Program-made: the position numbers and the translations under genes
Shown: one piece after another, positions 53,014-62,161 of the stretch
Layout of the letters: each line of letters begins with the position of its first letter
Position numbering within the stretch: position 1 is the stretch's first letter
The notes under the pieces: generated by a model
The model's database searches: none
What the model was told of the DNA's origin: nothing
What the model saw: only the letters and a program-made list of their open reading frames with translations
Assembly (NCBI GenBank): GCA_003243195.1
Contig: QFQI01000013.1
Span: forward strand, 13,259 to 77,258
Source of the DNA: Sphingomonas taxi
Lineage (GTDB): Bacteria > Pseudomonadota > Alphaproteobacteria > Sphingomonadales > Sphingomonadaceae
Direction of reading: 5' to 3'
DNA length: 64,000 nucleotides

Positions 53014-53616
53014 ATGAGCGACACCATCACGCTCGCAGCCGAGACGCGTGACCGGGTTGGCAAGGGAGCCTCCCGTGCACTGCGTCGCGACGGCCGCGTC
53101 CCCGCCGTGGTCTACGGCCAGAACAAGGAGCCGTCCGCGCTTCACGTCGAGGAGAAGGCGCTGGTCAAGGCGCTGATGACCGGCCACTTCATGAACTCGG
53201 TCATCATGGTCGGCGGGCAGCGCACGCTGGCCAAGGACGTTGCGTTCCACCCGGTCACCGATCGCCCGCTGCACGTCGACTTCGTGCGCATCGGCGAGCA
53301 TGAGACGGTGACGATCGCGGTGCCGGTGGTGTTCGTGGACGAGGAGGAATCGCCCGGCCTGAAGAAGGGCGGCGTGCTCAACATCGTCGCGCACGAGCTG
53401 GAGCTGGTGGTGGACGCCGCGAACATCCCGGCCGAGATCACCGTGTCGGTGGCCGGCAAGGACGTCGGCGACACGATCCACATCGGCGACGTGCGCCTGC
53501 CGCAGGGCGCGACCGCCGCGATCGAGGATCCGGACTTCACGGTCGCGACGCTGGTCGCTCCGTCGGCGCTGCTCGCCGAGGACGCCGCGGCGGTTGCCGA
53601 GGGCGACGCCGAGTAA
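53014..53616 (+). CDS. rplY: 50S ribosomal protein L25 (CTC form)
   Basis: A 200-residue long-form L25: TRDRVGKGASRALRRDGRVP, AVVYGQNKEP, DVAFHPVTDRPLHVDFVRI, and the CTC C-domain (VFVDEEESPGLKKGGVLNIV). It binds 5S rRNA. ATG 53014 has GGAG nine bases before it. It is followed by pth, the usual order in bacteria. Confidence 0.95.
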   Translation: MSDTITLAAETRDRVGKGASRALRRDGRVPAVVYGQNKEPSALHVEEKALVKALMTGHFMNSVIMVGGQRTLAKDVAFHPVTDRPLHVDFVRIGEHETVTIAVPVVFVDEEESPGLKKGGVLNIVAHELELVVDAANIPAEITVSVAGKDVGDTIHIGDVRLPQGATAAIEDPDFTVATLVAPSALLAEDAAAVAEGDAE

Positions 53617-53706
53617 TCGCGCCGCCGCCCGTCAGGACGGCGATGGTTCGGGGGCAGGGCAGCGGCGACGCTCCCCTGCCCCTTCGCGTATGAAAGGACG
53701 GTCGCG

Positions 53707-54273
53707 ATGCAATTGTGGGTGGGGCTGGGCAATCCGGGCGCGCAATATGCGATGCACCGCCACAACGTCGGCTTCATGGCGGTGGATGCGATCGCCGCGG
53801 TGCACGGCTTCGCGGCCCCGGCAAAGAAATTCCAGGGCTGGTTGCAGGAAGGCCGCATCGGCGCCGCGAAGGTGCTGCTGCTGAAACCCGCGACCTTCAT
53901 GAACGACAGCGGGCGCTCGGTGGGCGAGGCGCTGCGCTTCTACAAGCTGGGCGTGGAGGCGCTGACCGTGTTCCACGACGAACTCGATCTCGCACCGATG
54001 AAGATCAAGGTGAAGCAGGGCGGCGGCACCGCCGGTCACAACGGACTGCGCTCGATCGACCAGCATCTGGGCGCGGACTTCCGCCGCGTGCGGATCGGGA
54101 TCGGGCATCCGGGGCACAAGGACCGCGTGACCGGGCATGTGCTGGGCAATTACGCCAAGGCGGAGGTCGAGCCGCTCAGCGACCTGCTGGGCGCGCTGGC
54201 GGCGGAGGCGGAGTGGCTGGCGAAGGGCGACGACGTGCGCTTCATGAACGACGTCGCGTTGCGTCTGGGGTGA
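53707..54273 (+). CDS. pth: Peptidyl-tRNA hydrolase
   Basis: A 188-residue enzyme: LWVGLGNPGAQYAMHRHNVG (catalytic His in the HNVGF motif), LLKPATFMNDSG, FHDELDL and GGGTAGHNGLRSI, all family signatures. It frees tRNA from dropped-off peptidyl-tRNA. GAAAGGA stands before the ATG. It lies 90 bases after rplY. Confidence 0.95.
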   Translation: MQLWVGLGNPGAQYAMHRHNVGFMAVDAIAAVHGFAAPAKKFQGWLQEGRIGAAKVLLLKPATFMNDSGRSVGEALRFYKLGVEALTVFHDELDLAPMKIKVKQGGGTAGHNGLRSIDQHLGADFRRVRIGIGHPGHKDRVTGHVLGNYAKAEVEPLSDLLGALAAEAEWLAKGDDVRFMNDVALRLG

Positions 54274-54369
54274 TCCGCCGTCTCCCCCGCCGTGTGAACG
54301 ATCGCTTGTCTCGGCGCGGCGCACCGATCATGCGGCGCGGATGAGTCCCTGCCCCCGCCGGGACGACGG

Positions 54370-54963
54370 ATGACGACGATGCCGACGCGCCAGCTTTTCC
54401 CGACCCTGTTCTACGAAGCCGCCCCGGACGAACCCGCGCTGCTCGCCGAACTCGACCAGTCGTGCCGCGCGCTGGCGCAGGAGGACACCGCCGGGCGGCG
54501 CTGGTCGAAGGCGCATGGCTATCGCGGCTACACCAGCTATGCCTCGCTGAACGACCTGCCGCTGCGCGACCCGGTATTCGCCGACCTCAAGCGCCTGCTC
54601 GACCGCCATGTCGCCGCATTCGCGAAGGAGGCCGGTTTCGATCTCGGCGGACGCCGGCTGAAGCTCGACAGCCTTTGGGTCAACGTCATGAAGCCCGGCG
54701 GCACCCATTCCGGCCACCTGCACCCTCACAGCGTCGTCTCCGGCACCTTCTATGTCGCGGTGCCCGAGGGGTCGGGCGCGCTGAAGCTGGAGGATCCGCG
54801 CCTGCCGATGCTGATGGCCGCTCCGCCGCGCGACGGCACGTTCGTCTATGCCGAACCTCAGGCCGGATCCTTGTTCCTGTGGGAAAGCTGGCTGCGCCAC
54901 GAAGTGATACCGAGCACCGCCCGGGCGGAGCGGATCAGCGTCAGCTTCAATTACCGCTGGTAG
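54370..54963 (+). CDS. 2OG-Fe(II) oxygenase-like protein (TIGR02466 family)
   Basis: A 197-residue protein: PTLFYEAAPDEP at the start, WVNVMKPGGTHSGHLHPHS with metal-binding His, SGTFYVAVPEGSGALKLEDPR, and FLWESWLRHEVIPS with the distal His and family end NYRW. It matches the TIGR02466 group, putative 2-oxoglutarate/iron dioxygenases. The substrate is unknown. An in-frame second ATG lies at 54379. Confidence 0.75.
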   Translation: MTTMPTRQLFPTLFYEAAPDEPALLAELDQSCRALAQEDTAGRRWSKAHGYRGYTSYASLNDLPLRDPVFADLKRLLDRHVAAFAKEAGFDLGGRRLKLDSLWVNVMKPGGTHSGHLHPHSVVSGTFYVAVPEGSGALKLEDPRLPMLMAAPPRDGTFVYAEPQAGSLFLWESWLRHEVIPSTARAERISVSFNYRW

Positions 54964-55081
54964 GCGCCGCACGCCGGGGAGCGACATGTCCTGCGACGGG
55001 AACGGATCGCGCCATGGCGGCGCGCCGGCGACGCGGTTCCCACTGGCATTTGTCTGGCGAAAGGTCCATGTGGAACCCTTC

Positions 55082-56770
55082 ATGGACTTTCCGAATCTCC
55101 CCCCCGCGCTCGCCAGCGCGCTCGCCACGCGTGGTTACACCACGCTCACCCCCGTTCAGGCCGAGGTGACGGCCGAGGTCGCGCATGGCCGCGACCTGCT
55201 CGTGTCCGCACAGACCGGTTCCGGCAAGACCGTCGCCTTCGGGCTGGCGATGGCCGAACAGCTATTAGGCGACGGCGGCGAGCTCCCACCGCCCGCCGCG
55301 CCGCTGGCGCTGGTGATCGCGCCGACGCGCGAGCTGGCGCTACAGGTCGCCAAGGAGCTGACCTGGCTCTACTCCGGCGCGCGCATCGCCACCTGCGTCG
55401 GCGGCATGGACGCCAGCCGCGAGCGGCGGACGCTCAATCAGGGCGCGCATATCGTCGTCGGCACGCCGGGCCGGCTGCGCGATCATGCCGAGCGCGGCGC
55501 GCTGCGGCTGGCGCAGGTCCGCGCGGCGGTGCTCGACGAGGCCGACGAGATGCTCGACATGGGCTTCCGCGACGATCTGGAGGCGTTGCTCGACCAGACA
55601 CCGGCGGAGCGCCGCACATTGCTGTTCTCCGCCACGCTGCCGCGCCCGATCGTGGCGCTGGCCAAGACCTATCAGCGCGACGCGCTGCGCATCTCCACGG
55701 TCAGCGAGCAGCGCGGCCACGGCGACATCACCTATCGCGCGGTCACCGTCTCGCCGTCCGAGATCGAGCATGCGGTCATCAACCTGCTGCGCTTCTACGA
55801 GGCGGAAACCGCGATCCTGTTCTGCGCGACCCGCGACAACGTCCGTCACCTGCACGCCGGGCTGGTGGAGCGCGGCTTCGCGGCGGTCGCGCTGTCGGGC
55901 GAGCATTCGCAGAATGAGCGCAACCACGCCCTGCAGGCGCTGCGGGACCGCCGCGCGCGGGTATGCGTCGCCACCGACGTCGCGGCGCGCGGCATCGACC
56001 TGCCGACGCTGAGCCTGGTGATCCACGTCGAGATGCCGCGCGATGCCGAGGTGTTGCAGCATCGTTCCGGCCGCACGGGGCGCGCGGGCAAGAAGGGCAC
56101 CGCGGTGCTGATCGTGCCCTATCCGCGCCGTCGCCGGGTGGAGATGATGCTGCGCGGCGCGCGCATCGCCGCCGAATGGGGCGACGTGCCCAGCGCCGAG
56201 GCGATCCGCGCCAAGGATCGCGAGCGGTTGCTGGAGCGGCTGCTCGCGCCCGTGGAGGTCGACGACGACGATCAGGCGCTGGCCACCGAGCTGCTGGCGC
56301 AGCGTTCGCCCGAGGAGATCGCGCTCGCGCTGGTCGCCGCGCAGCGCGCCGCGCTGCCCGCGCCCGAGGAGCTCGCCGATCGCAGCGAGATGAGCGAGCG
56401 CCAGCAGAAGGGGCATCGCGACGGGTTCGACGACGTGGTGTGGTTCCACATGAACGTCGGTCGCCGCCAGAACGCCGATCCGCGCTGGGTGCTGCCGCTG
56501 CTGTGCCGTCGCGGCCATGTGACCAAGGCGGAGATCGGCGCGATCCGCATTGGCCCCTCGGAAACGCAGTTCCAGGTGCCCAGCGCGCTGGCGGGACGGT
56601 TCGCGGCGGCGGTCCGGGCCAGCGCGAACGCGGACGGCGAGGACGAGAGCGGCATCCGCATCGAGCCGATGCCCGCCGGCGGCGCGCCGATGCGCAATGC
56701 CGGTGGCCCGCCGCACCGCCGCCACGGCGGTGGCGCACCGCGCGGCGGACCGCGCGGCCCGCGGCGATAG
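55082..56770 (+). CDS. DEAD-box RNA helicase with DbpA-type RNA-binding domain
   Basis: A 562-residue helicase. Motif I AQTGSGKT (43-50), Ia PTRELALQ, II DEAD (152-155), III SAT, and VI HRSGRTGRAG are all present. The C-terminal part (VWFHMNVGRRQNADPRWVLP, LLCRRGHVTKAEIGAIRIG) is the DbpA RNA-binding domain, so it probably acts on rRNA in 50S assembly or in cold response (CsdA-like). The tail is Gly, Arg and His rich. ATG 55082 is used; GTG 55070 is also possible. Confidence 0.9.
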   Translation: MDFPNLPPALASALATRGYTTLTPVQAEVTAEVAHGRDLLVSAQTGSGKTVAFGLAMAEQLLGDGGELPPPAAPLALVIAPTRELALQVAKELTWLYSGARIATCVGGMDASRERRTLNQGAHIVVGTPGRLRDHAERGALRLAQVRAAVLDEADEMLDMGFRDDLEALLDQTPAERRTLLFSATLPRPIVALAKTYQRDALRISTVSEQRGHGDITYRAVTVSPSEIEHAVINLLRFYEAETAILFCATRDNVRHLHAGLVERGFAAVALSGEHSQNERNHALQALRDRRARVCVATDVAARGIDLPTLSLVIHVEMPRDAEVLQHRSGRTGRAGKKGTAVLIVPYPRRRRVEMMLRGARIAAEWGDVPSAEAIRAKDRERLLERLLAPVEVDDDDQALATELLAQRSPEEIALALVAAQRAALPAPEELADRSEMSERQQKGHRDGFDDVVWFHMNVGRRQNADPRWVLPLLCRRGHVTKAEIGAIRIGPSETQFQVPSALAGRFAAAVRASANADGEDESGIRIEPMPAGGAPMRNAGGPPHRRHGGGAPRGGPRGPRR

Positions 56771-56920
56771 GATCGAACCGATAGCGGGGGGCACCGGTCC
56801 CTCCGCGCCTCGTCAGCGCGAGCACGGTGACGCGGTGACGGAGGAACATGCCACGGGCGGCCGAACCGATGGCGCCCCGGTCCCCGCCCCCCGGTTTCCC
56901 CTGACTATCGACAACGGCAA

Positions 56921-56951
56921 ACGGCGGCCGCATCGGTGATGCGACCGCCGT
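56921..56951 (+). terminator. Hairpin after the helicase gene
   Basis: A 14-bp stem with one C-A mismatch and a GGT loop, followed by CTCCTTGTT. It is the best terminator in the 244-base gap to phoX; 56771-56920 shows nothing else. Confidence 0.55.
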
Positions 56952-56970
56952 CTCCTTGTTCATCCGCGCG

Positions 56971-57001
56971 CCGTCCGGCCGCCATCGGCCGGGCCGGACG
57001 G
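56971..57001 (-). terminator. Hairpin after the phoX gene
   Basis: CCGTCCGGCC and GGCCGGACGG form a perfect 10-bp stem, 14 bases past the minus-strand stop of phoX. Confidence 0.55.
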
Positions 57002-57014
57002 CGACGCGTGCGGG

Positions 57015-59483
57015 TCAGAGGCCGACGACGCCGCCGTCGGTCTTGGTGATGACGATCGTCGCCGAGCGCGGGCGAACGCCGGTGGCGGCGCCGGCCTGCG
57101 ACGCGGGCCAGTTCGAGGTGATGTTGGCGGGATCACCGCCCTCCCCCGGATGCTGGATATTGACGAACACCGATCGGCCATCCGGGGTCGAGCTGATGCC
57201 GGTGATCTCGCACCCGACCGGGCCGACCAGGAAGCGCTTCAGCTTCGCGCCCGGCGCCGCGCCGACGCGCGTGGTGACGGTCCGGCTCGTGCCGCCGCCC
57301 GTGCTGGTCACCTGTCGCGTGCCGCCGTCGCCGACACGGCCGGGCATGCCGACCAGCATCTGGTTGTTGGTGACGTCGGTGTAGGCGCCGTCATCGGTCT
57401 GCAACCACAACAGCGGCGCCACCTGCCCGCTGGCGTTGGTCGGCAGGCCGAACCACAGCCCGTCGGGCGAGGAGAAGTCGTTGGTGGCGTCCAGCCCCGA
57501 CAGGTTGATGTTGACCGGATCGAGATCCGACCCCGCACCAAAGGCGTAGATGTCCCAGGTGAAGGTCAGCGCGTCGGTGCGGTCGCCCGTCTCGCGCAGG
57601 CGGATCACATGACCGTTGCGGTTGCTGACCGAGGTCGAGGGCGGATCGACATAGGCGCGCGGGTTGGCCGCGTCGACGCGCGCGACGCTGCGCGACGAAT
57701 TGTTGGTCAGCGTGCAATACATCTCGCCATTGACCGGGTTGACCGCGGTCCATTCCGGCCGGTCCATCGGCGTCGCGCCCAGCGCGTCAGCCGCAAGGCG
57801 GGTGTTGATGAGCACATCGGCCTGATCCGCGAACGGATACAATGGATTGGCCGGCGTCAGCACGCCCTGCCCGAACACCAGCGGCAGCCACTGCCCGCTG
57901 CCGTCGTCGGCGAACTTCGCCACGTACAGCGTGCCGGCGTCGAGATACTTGTCGCCGGTGGCCAGCCGGTTCGTCGCATTGGCGTCGGCGTCCGACCACA
58001 ATGCGTCGGACACGAACTTGTAGATGTATTCGTTCTGCGCGTCGTCGCCCATGTAGAAGGCGGGCTTGATGCCGGCGACGGTGCGGCCCGGCCAGCAGCC
58101 CTCGTGGTTCATGCGGCCCAGCGCGGTGCGCTTGCGCGGGGTCGACTGCGGATCATACGGGTCGATCTCGACCACCCAGCCGAAGGTGAACGGCTCGTTG
58201 CGGAAGTCCTGCGTGCCGTCGCTGGCGGCGTTGGGCAGCACGCTGGCGTTCCAGCGCGCGAAGGTGGTGCTGCTCGCGTCGGCCGGCTGCACGGTGGTCC
58301 AGCGGTAATTGCCGGTGCGGTTCTGCCCGATGCCGTAGCGACGCAGCGAGGCGTTCTGCTTGTCGGCCCCCGCCGCGCTGCGCGCCGCCTCGTCACCGGC
58401 CGCGCGGGTGAAATAGCCGGCCCAATTCTCCTCGCACGTCAGGTACGTGTGCCACGGCATGTGCCCGTTGGCGCAATTGTTGATCGTGCCGTTGCTGCGC
58501 GTGCCGTCGCTCGACACGCGCGTGCGCAGCGCCGCATTGCCGCGCACCGGGCCGTTGAACTGCATCGCGGTGTTCGGCGTGATGCGGCGGTTGAGCGGGC
58601 TACCCTGCACATAGCTCCATGCGCCGGTATTCCCCGCGCGGGTCACCTCCACCACCGACACGCCGTGCGCCTCGATCTCCTTGATCGCCTCCGCTTCCGG
58701 GCGCACGCCCGTCGACGTCAGCCCGGTCGGACCATTGGCATGCAGGTAGGTCTCGGTGATGTTCTCGTGGTTCATCACCAGTACGCCGCGCGTGTTCGCG
58801 CCGAAATCGGGCGTGGTGCCGGTGGCGGCGAGCCCGAAATAGCTCATGCCGTCGTGATGGTCGCCGGCGCGCTGCGCGAAATTGGTGTCGGTGCCGTTGT
58901 TGGCATAGGCCGCCACGCCCGATGCGATCGGATCGCCCATCCGGTACAGCACCGTGACGCTGTAATTGGCGGGCACGGTCACCAGGTCGTTCTTGTTCTT
59001 GGGCACCGCGGTGAAGTCCAGCGTCGCGGGCAGGACGTTCACGGTCGAACGCGCGCTGCTGGTGCCGCTGCCGCCACTGGCGGTGAATTCGAACACCAAT
59101 GCGGTCGCCTGCGCCACGTTGGGCGCGGTGAAGGTGATCGAATTGCCGCTGGCGATCACCGGCACGGTCGGCCCGCTCACCTGCGCGAAGCTGGTGGTGG
59201 TGGCATTGTCGCTGGCGGTGGCGGTGAGCGTCACCACGCGCCCGCCCTGCGTCTGCACGGTCGTGCCGTCCGACACGGTGATGACGTCGCGCTCGTCCCC
59301 GTCGCAACCGGCCAGCAACGCTCCCCCGAACACCGCCGTCGTCATCGCGCTCATCCCGCCCATCAGCGAGCGGCGCGAATATCGCCGCGCGACCAGTTCG
59401 TTGAGGTGGGTGGCGGTGGAACGGTTGGTGTCGATGTCGCCGTCGTCATAGCCGACGGATTCGATAAGGCCTTGCTCGGTCAT
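57015..59483 (-). CDS. phoX: PhoX-type alkaline phosphatase (DUF839), Tat-exported, with inserted Ig/PKD-like domain
   Basis: An 822-residue protein. The Tat signal SRRSLMGG (Arg37-Arg38) runs to a lipobox-like LAGC (Cys60). Residues about 66-150, rich in Thr and Val (VTLTATASDN, TFTAPNVAQ), look like an Ig/PKD-like domain; the PhoX phosphatase follows: DHHDGMSYF, GVLVMNHEN, CEENWAGYF, GRMNHEGCWP, and the end GEGGDPANITSNWP. PhoX enzymes release phosphate from organic esters with a calcium-iron cofactor. A Pho box lies upstream. ATG 59483 follows GGGGAAAG. Confidence 0.88.
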   Translation of the reverse strand: MTEQGLIESVGYDDGDIDTNRSTATHLNELVARRYSRRSLMGGMSAMTTAVFGGALLAGCDGDERDVITVSDGTTVQTQGGRVVTLTATASDNATTTSFAQVSGPTVPVIASGNSITFTAPNVAQATALVFEFTASGGSGTSSARSTVNVLPATLDFTAVPKNKNDLVTVPANYSVTVLYRMGDPIASGVAAYANNGTDTNFAQRAGDHHDGMSYFGLAATGTTPDFGANTRGVLVMNHENITETYLHANGPTGLTSTGVRPEAEAIKEIEAHGVSVVEVTRAGNTGAWSYVQGSPLNRRITPNTAMQFNGPVRGNAALRTRVSSDGTRSNGTINNCANGHMPWHTYLTCEENWAGYFTRAAGDEAARSAAGADKQNASLRRYGIGQNRTGNYRWTTVQPADASSTTFARWNASVLPNAASDGTQDFRNEPFTFGWVVEIDPYDPQSTPRKRTALGRMNHEGCWPGRTVAGIKPAFYMGDDAQNEYIYKFVSDALWSDADANATNRLATGDKYLDAGTLYVAKFADDGSGQWLPLVFGQGVLTPANPLYPFADQADVLINTRLAADALGATPMDRPEWTAVNPVNGEMYCTLTNNSSRSVARVDAANPRAYVDPPSTSVSNRNGHVIRLRETGDRTDALTFTWDIYAFGAGSDLDPVNINLSGLDATNDFSSPDGLWFGLPTNASGQVAPLLWLQTDDGAYTDVTNNQMLVGMPGRVGDGGTRQVTSTGGGTSRTVTTRVGAAPGAKLKRFLVGPVGCEITGISSTPDGRSVFVNIQHPGEGGDPANITSNWPASQAGAATGVRPRSATIVITKTDGGVVGL

Positions 59484-59561
59484 GGTCTTTCCCCGTTTTT
59501 TCCGATGCCGTCGCTTTGGCGGCGGCATGCGGCAGCGCGGTTGCAGTTCGACGACGACGCC

Positions 59562-59590
59562 GTGACGATGACGGGTCAGTTGCATGACAG
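59562..59590 (-). promoter_or_regulatory. Pho box upstream of phoX
   Basis: On the minus strand three 7-base units spaced 11 bases apart, start to start, are CTGTCAT, CTGACCC and TCGTCAC. The first is a perfect PhoB half-site and the third agrees in five of seven. The array is 79-107 bases before phoX, so PhoB control under phosphate limitation is likely. Confidence 0.65.
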
Positions 59591-59601
59591 CACCATGCGG
59601 C

Positions 59602-59629
59602 TTGACCTGCGCCACCGATCCGCTATGAG
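59602..59629 (+). promoter_or_regulatory. Predicted rplJ promoter
   Basis: TTGACC, a 16-base spacer and TATGAG with GC flanks (GCTATGAGC) on the plus strand. It begins 11 bases from the Pho box of the divergent phoX gene, and would give a leader of about 240 bases. Confidence 0.45.
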
Positions 59630-59636
59630 CCGCCCG

Positions 59637-59875
59637 CGCGCCGTTCGCCTTCGTGGCACGGCGCACCGTCCGAGACAGCGGGTGACCCACGGGTCTTAAT
59701 TCCCCGCCGAGACGGGGACAGGACCGATGCCGATCGCCACCGCGCCGCAGCGCGCGTGCCGCGGCTCCCGGCCATTTCCCCATCGCTGGACCATGCCGTC
59801 GCCCGCGTCAGCGGAGGCGGTTCGTACCCGGAAGGGCCGCGCATCCGCGCGATCCTTCCCAACGTGGAGAATGGC
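59637..59875 (+). promoter_or_regulatory. rplJ leader region, possible L10 autoregulatory leader
   Basis: A GC-rich leader of about 240 bases before rplJ with several self-complementary parts. By analogy with other bacteria it may bind L10(L12)4 and control translation of rplJL. I could not identify the L10 kink-turn with certainty, so this is a position-based suggestion. Confidence 0.3.
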
Positions 59876-60391
59876 ATGGATCGTAGTCAGAAGACCGCGG
59901 CCGTCGCCGAGTTGAACCGGATCTTCTCCGAGGTCGGCGTGGTGGTGGTCACCCGCAACCTGGGGATGACGGTGGCGCAGTCGACCGACTTGCGCAACCG
60001 GATGCGGGACGCCGGCGCGACCTACAAGGTCTCGAAGAACAAGCTTGCCAGAATCGCGCTGGACGGCACCGACTATGGCTCGATCAGCGACCTGCTGACC
60101 GGCCCGGTCGGCCTGGCGACCTCGACCGATCCGGTCGCGGCCGCGAAGGTCGCCGCCGAGTTCGCCAAGACGACCGACAAGTTCGAGATCGTCGGCGGCG
60201 CGATGGGCGCGACCCCGCTCGATGTGGCGGGCGTGCAGGCACTGGCCACGCTGCCGTCACTGGACGAGCTGCGTGCGAAGATCGTCGGCCTGATCGTGGC
60301 GCCCGCCACGAAGCTGGCGACCATCACCCAGGCCCCGGCCGCGCAGATCGCGCGCGTGCTGGCAGCTTATTCGGAGAAGGAGGCCGCCTGA
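59876..60391 (+). CDS. rplJ: 50S ribosomal protein L10
   Basis: A 171-residue L10: AELNRIFSEVGVVVVTRN, YKVSKNKLARIAL, LLTGPVGLATS, and ASLQ-like region LATLPSLDELRAKIVGL, with a helical end that binds L7/L12 dimers. ATG 59876 has GGAG seven bases in front. The usual rplK-rplA genes are not upstream; phoX is there instead, facing away. Confidence 0.96.
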   Translation: MDRSQKTAAVAELNRIFSEVGVVVVTRNLGMTVAQSTDLRNRMRDAGATYKVSKNKLARIALDGTDYGSISDLLTGPVGLATSTDPVAAAKVAAEFAKTTDKFEIVGGAMGATPLDVAGVQALATLPSLDELRAKIVGLIVAPATKLATITQAPAAQIARVLAAYSEKEAA

Positions 60392-60461
60392 TCCCGGGCG
60401 ACCTCTTCGTTGATGTGTTGGAATTCGGGGCACCTGTCCCCGTTTGATAGGAAGTAAGATC

Positions 60462-60836
60462 ATGGCAGACCTGAACGCGCTCGTTGAGAGCCTGAGCGAA
60501 CTGACCGTCCTGGAAGCAGCCGAGCTGTCGAAGCTGCTCGAAGAGAAGTGGGGCGTTTCGGCCGCTGCGGCGGTTGCGGCGCCGGCCGCCGGCGGCGGCG
60601 CAGCGGCCCCGGCCGCCGAAGAGAAGACCGAGTTCGACGTGATCCTGACCGGCGACGGTGGCAAGAAGATCAACGTCATCAAGGAAGTCCGCGCGATCAC
60701 CGGCCTGGGCCTGACCGAGGCGAAGGCGCTGGTCGAGGGCGCGCCGAAGCCGGTCAAGGAAGGCGTGAGCAAGGACGAGGCCGAGAAGGTCAAGAAGCAG
60801 CTGGAAGACGCCGGCGCGACCGTCGAGCTGAAGTAA
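60462..60836 (+). CDS. rplL: 50S ribosomal protein L7/L12
   Basis: A 124-residue acidic protein: LVESLSELTVLEAAELSKLLE N-domain, Ala/Pro hinge, and EKTEFDVILTGDGGKKINVI followed by GLGLTEAKALVEGAPKPVKE in the C-domain. It forms the stalk that recruits translation factors. AGGAAG precedes the ATG. A strong terminator follows. Confidence 0.97.
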   Translation: MADLNALVESLSELTVLEAAELSKLLEEKWGVSAAAAVAAPAAGGGAAAPAAEEKTEFDVILTGDGGKKINVIKEVRAITGLGLTEAKALVEGAPKPVKEGVSKDEAEKVKKQLEDAGATVELK

Positions 60837-60953
60837 GCCGCGACGCGGGAGCAGCGGCATCCGCCGCCGCTCCCGCGCCGGGCCGGCCGGCGAACGGCCC
60901 TGCCGTTCGTCCGACGTCATGGTGGCACCCCCAGCGACGTGGCCGCCAGCAGG

Positions 60954-60991
60954 AAAAGGGGGCGACGCTCAGCCGGGCGTCGCCCCCTTTT
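60954..60991 (+). terminator. Strong terminator after rplL
   Basis: A perfect 15-bp stem AAAAGGGGGCGACGC / GCGTCGCCCCCTTTT with an 8-base loop, ending in five T. It would end rplJL transcription before the antisense gene and rpoB. Confidence 0.88.
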
Positions 60992-61022
60992 TCATACCCT
61001 CGCCCGGCGCGACCGCAGGGAA

Positions 61023-61054
61023 AAGGGGCGACACCTTCGCAGGTGCCGCCCCTT
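61023..61054 (-). terminator. Terminator of the vWA PEP-CTERM gene
   Basis: A 13-position stem with one A-C mismatch (AAGGGGCGACACC / GGTGCCGCCCCTT). On the minus strand it is followed by TTTT, 23 bases past the stop of the gene at 61077. Confidence 0.7.
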
Positions 61055-61076
61055 CCTCTTGCTCGTCCGTTTGGGC

Positions 61077-61793
61077 TCAGACGAGCTGGGGGAGCCCGAC
61101 GCGCCGACGACGCAGCGCGCCACCGACCACAGCGAAGCCGAGGATCATCATCGCCCAGGTCGCCGGTTCCGGAACGCCGCCGCTGACCTCGATCTGGATC
61201 TTGCGGCGCAGCGACGCCTCGAAGTTGCCGAAGGTCGCGTTGACCGAGAACGACCCGGCGCCGGCCTGCACCGCGCCGCAATTCGCCCCCGCCCCGATGC
61301 CCAGGCAGTTGATCTGGTCAATGCCCGCGGACAGCGCATTGCTGCGTGCCAGCGCGAGGTTGCCGACGTTGTTCTCGCCGTCGGTGGATACGTCGATCAC
61401 CTGCCGGTCCGACACGAAGGCGTTGGTGGTGATCTGCGTCGTCAGCGTCGCGATCGCGCCGGCGATGTTCGTGCTGCCGCCCGATTGCGTCATGCCGTTC
61501 AGCGCGGCGATCAGCGCGCCGATGTTGGCGCTGGTGATCTGCTGCGTGGTGAAGACATTGACGACGCTGCTGCTGAATTTCACCACGCCGATCGCCACCG
61601 ATCCGTCAAGCGGCAGCACGGTGGGATCGCTCAGCGCCGCGACGTAACCGCTCTTCTGCAAGAGGAAATTGGCGCTGCTGATGCTGCCGGAATCGTCGAT
61701 GGCCAGCCCCAGCTCGACGGTGGCGGCACTGGCCGGCGCGCACAGCGCCAGCCCGAGCGCGGCTGCGCCCGAGTAGATCATGGACTTCAACAT
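61077..61793 (-). CDS. von Willebrand A (DUF1194-like) PEPxxWA-CTERM protein
   Basis: A 238-residue exported protein: signal peptide (APASAA), a vWA-like domain with MIDAS motif DDSGSIS and GGSTNIAGAI, STDGENNVGN, and the C-terminal VPEPATWAMMILGFAVVGG-Arg sorting signal. It is expected to sit on the surface and may bind a protein with metal help. It stands on the minus strand between rplL and rpoB, an unusual place. Confidence 0.87.
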   Translation of the reverse strand: MLKSMIYSGAAALGLALCAPASAATVELGLAIDDSGSISSANFLLQKSGYVAALSDPTVLPLDGSVAIGVVKFSSSVVNVFTTQQITSANIGALIAALNGMTQSGGSTNIAGAIATLTTQITTNAFVSDRQVIDVSTDGENNVGNLALARSNALSAGIDQINCLGIGAGANCGAVQAGAGSFSVNATFGNFEASLRRKIQIEVSGGVPEPATWAMMILGFAVVGGALRRRRVGLPQLV

Positions 61794-62132
61794 CGTGTCG
61801 AACCCTCCCAGTTTGCACGCACGAGACGTGCTTCGACCATGACCGCCGCAATATTGCGGCGGATGCGATGAGACGACGACATCGGCGCCCGAAGGTCCCC
61901 GACGACATCGGCAATATACAACGCTGTTACGATGTGCGGCCCGCGTCCCCCACGGCTCTTCACCTGTTAACTTTTATCATCCGATCGGGCGGACACAAAC
62001 ATCCTAGGTTATCATTATGACAGTCGGTGACTGACTCGGGTGCCGATCGCCCATGTCATTTCTTACAGGATGCCGGACCGGCCATCATGCCGCCCGGCCG
62101 GCGGGGCGGGACGCGGGGCATCCGCCGGCCCG
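61794..62132. other. Non-coding gap with AT-rich centre
   Basis: No gene is seen. 61900-62010 is AT-rich for this genome and holds a possible minus-strand -10 (TATATT near 61915) for the PEP-CTERM gene. Nothing else is clear. Confidence 0.5.
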
Positions 62133-62161
62133 TTGACGGCCGTTGCGCGCCATCCTATATC
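62133..62161 (+). promoter_or_regulatory. Predicted rpoB promoter
   Basis: TTGACG, a 17-base spacer and TATATC: a near-consensus promoter 180 bases before rpoB. Bases 62250-62285 hold a bulged hairpin (CGTCT..AGACG) in the leader. Confidence 0.6.
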
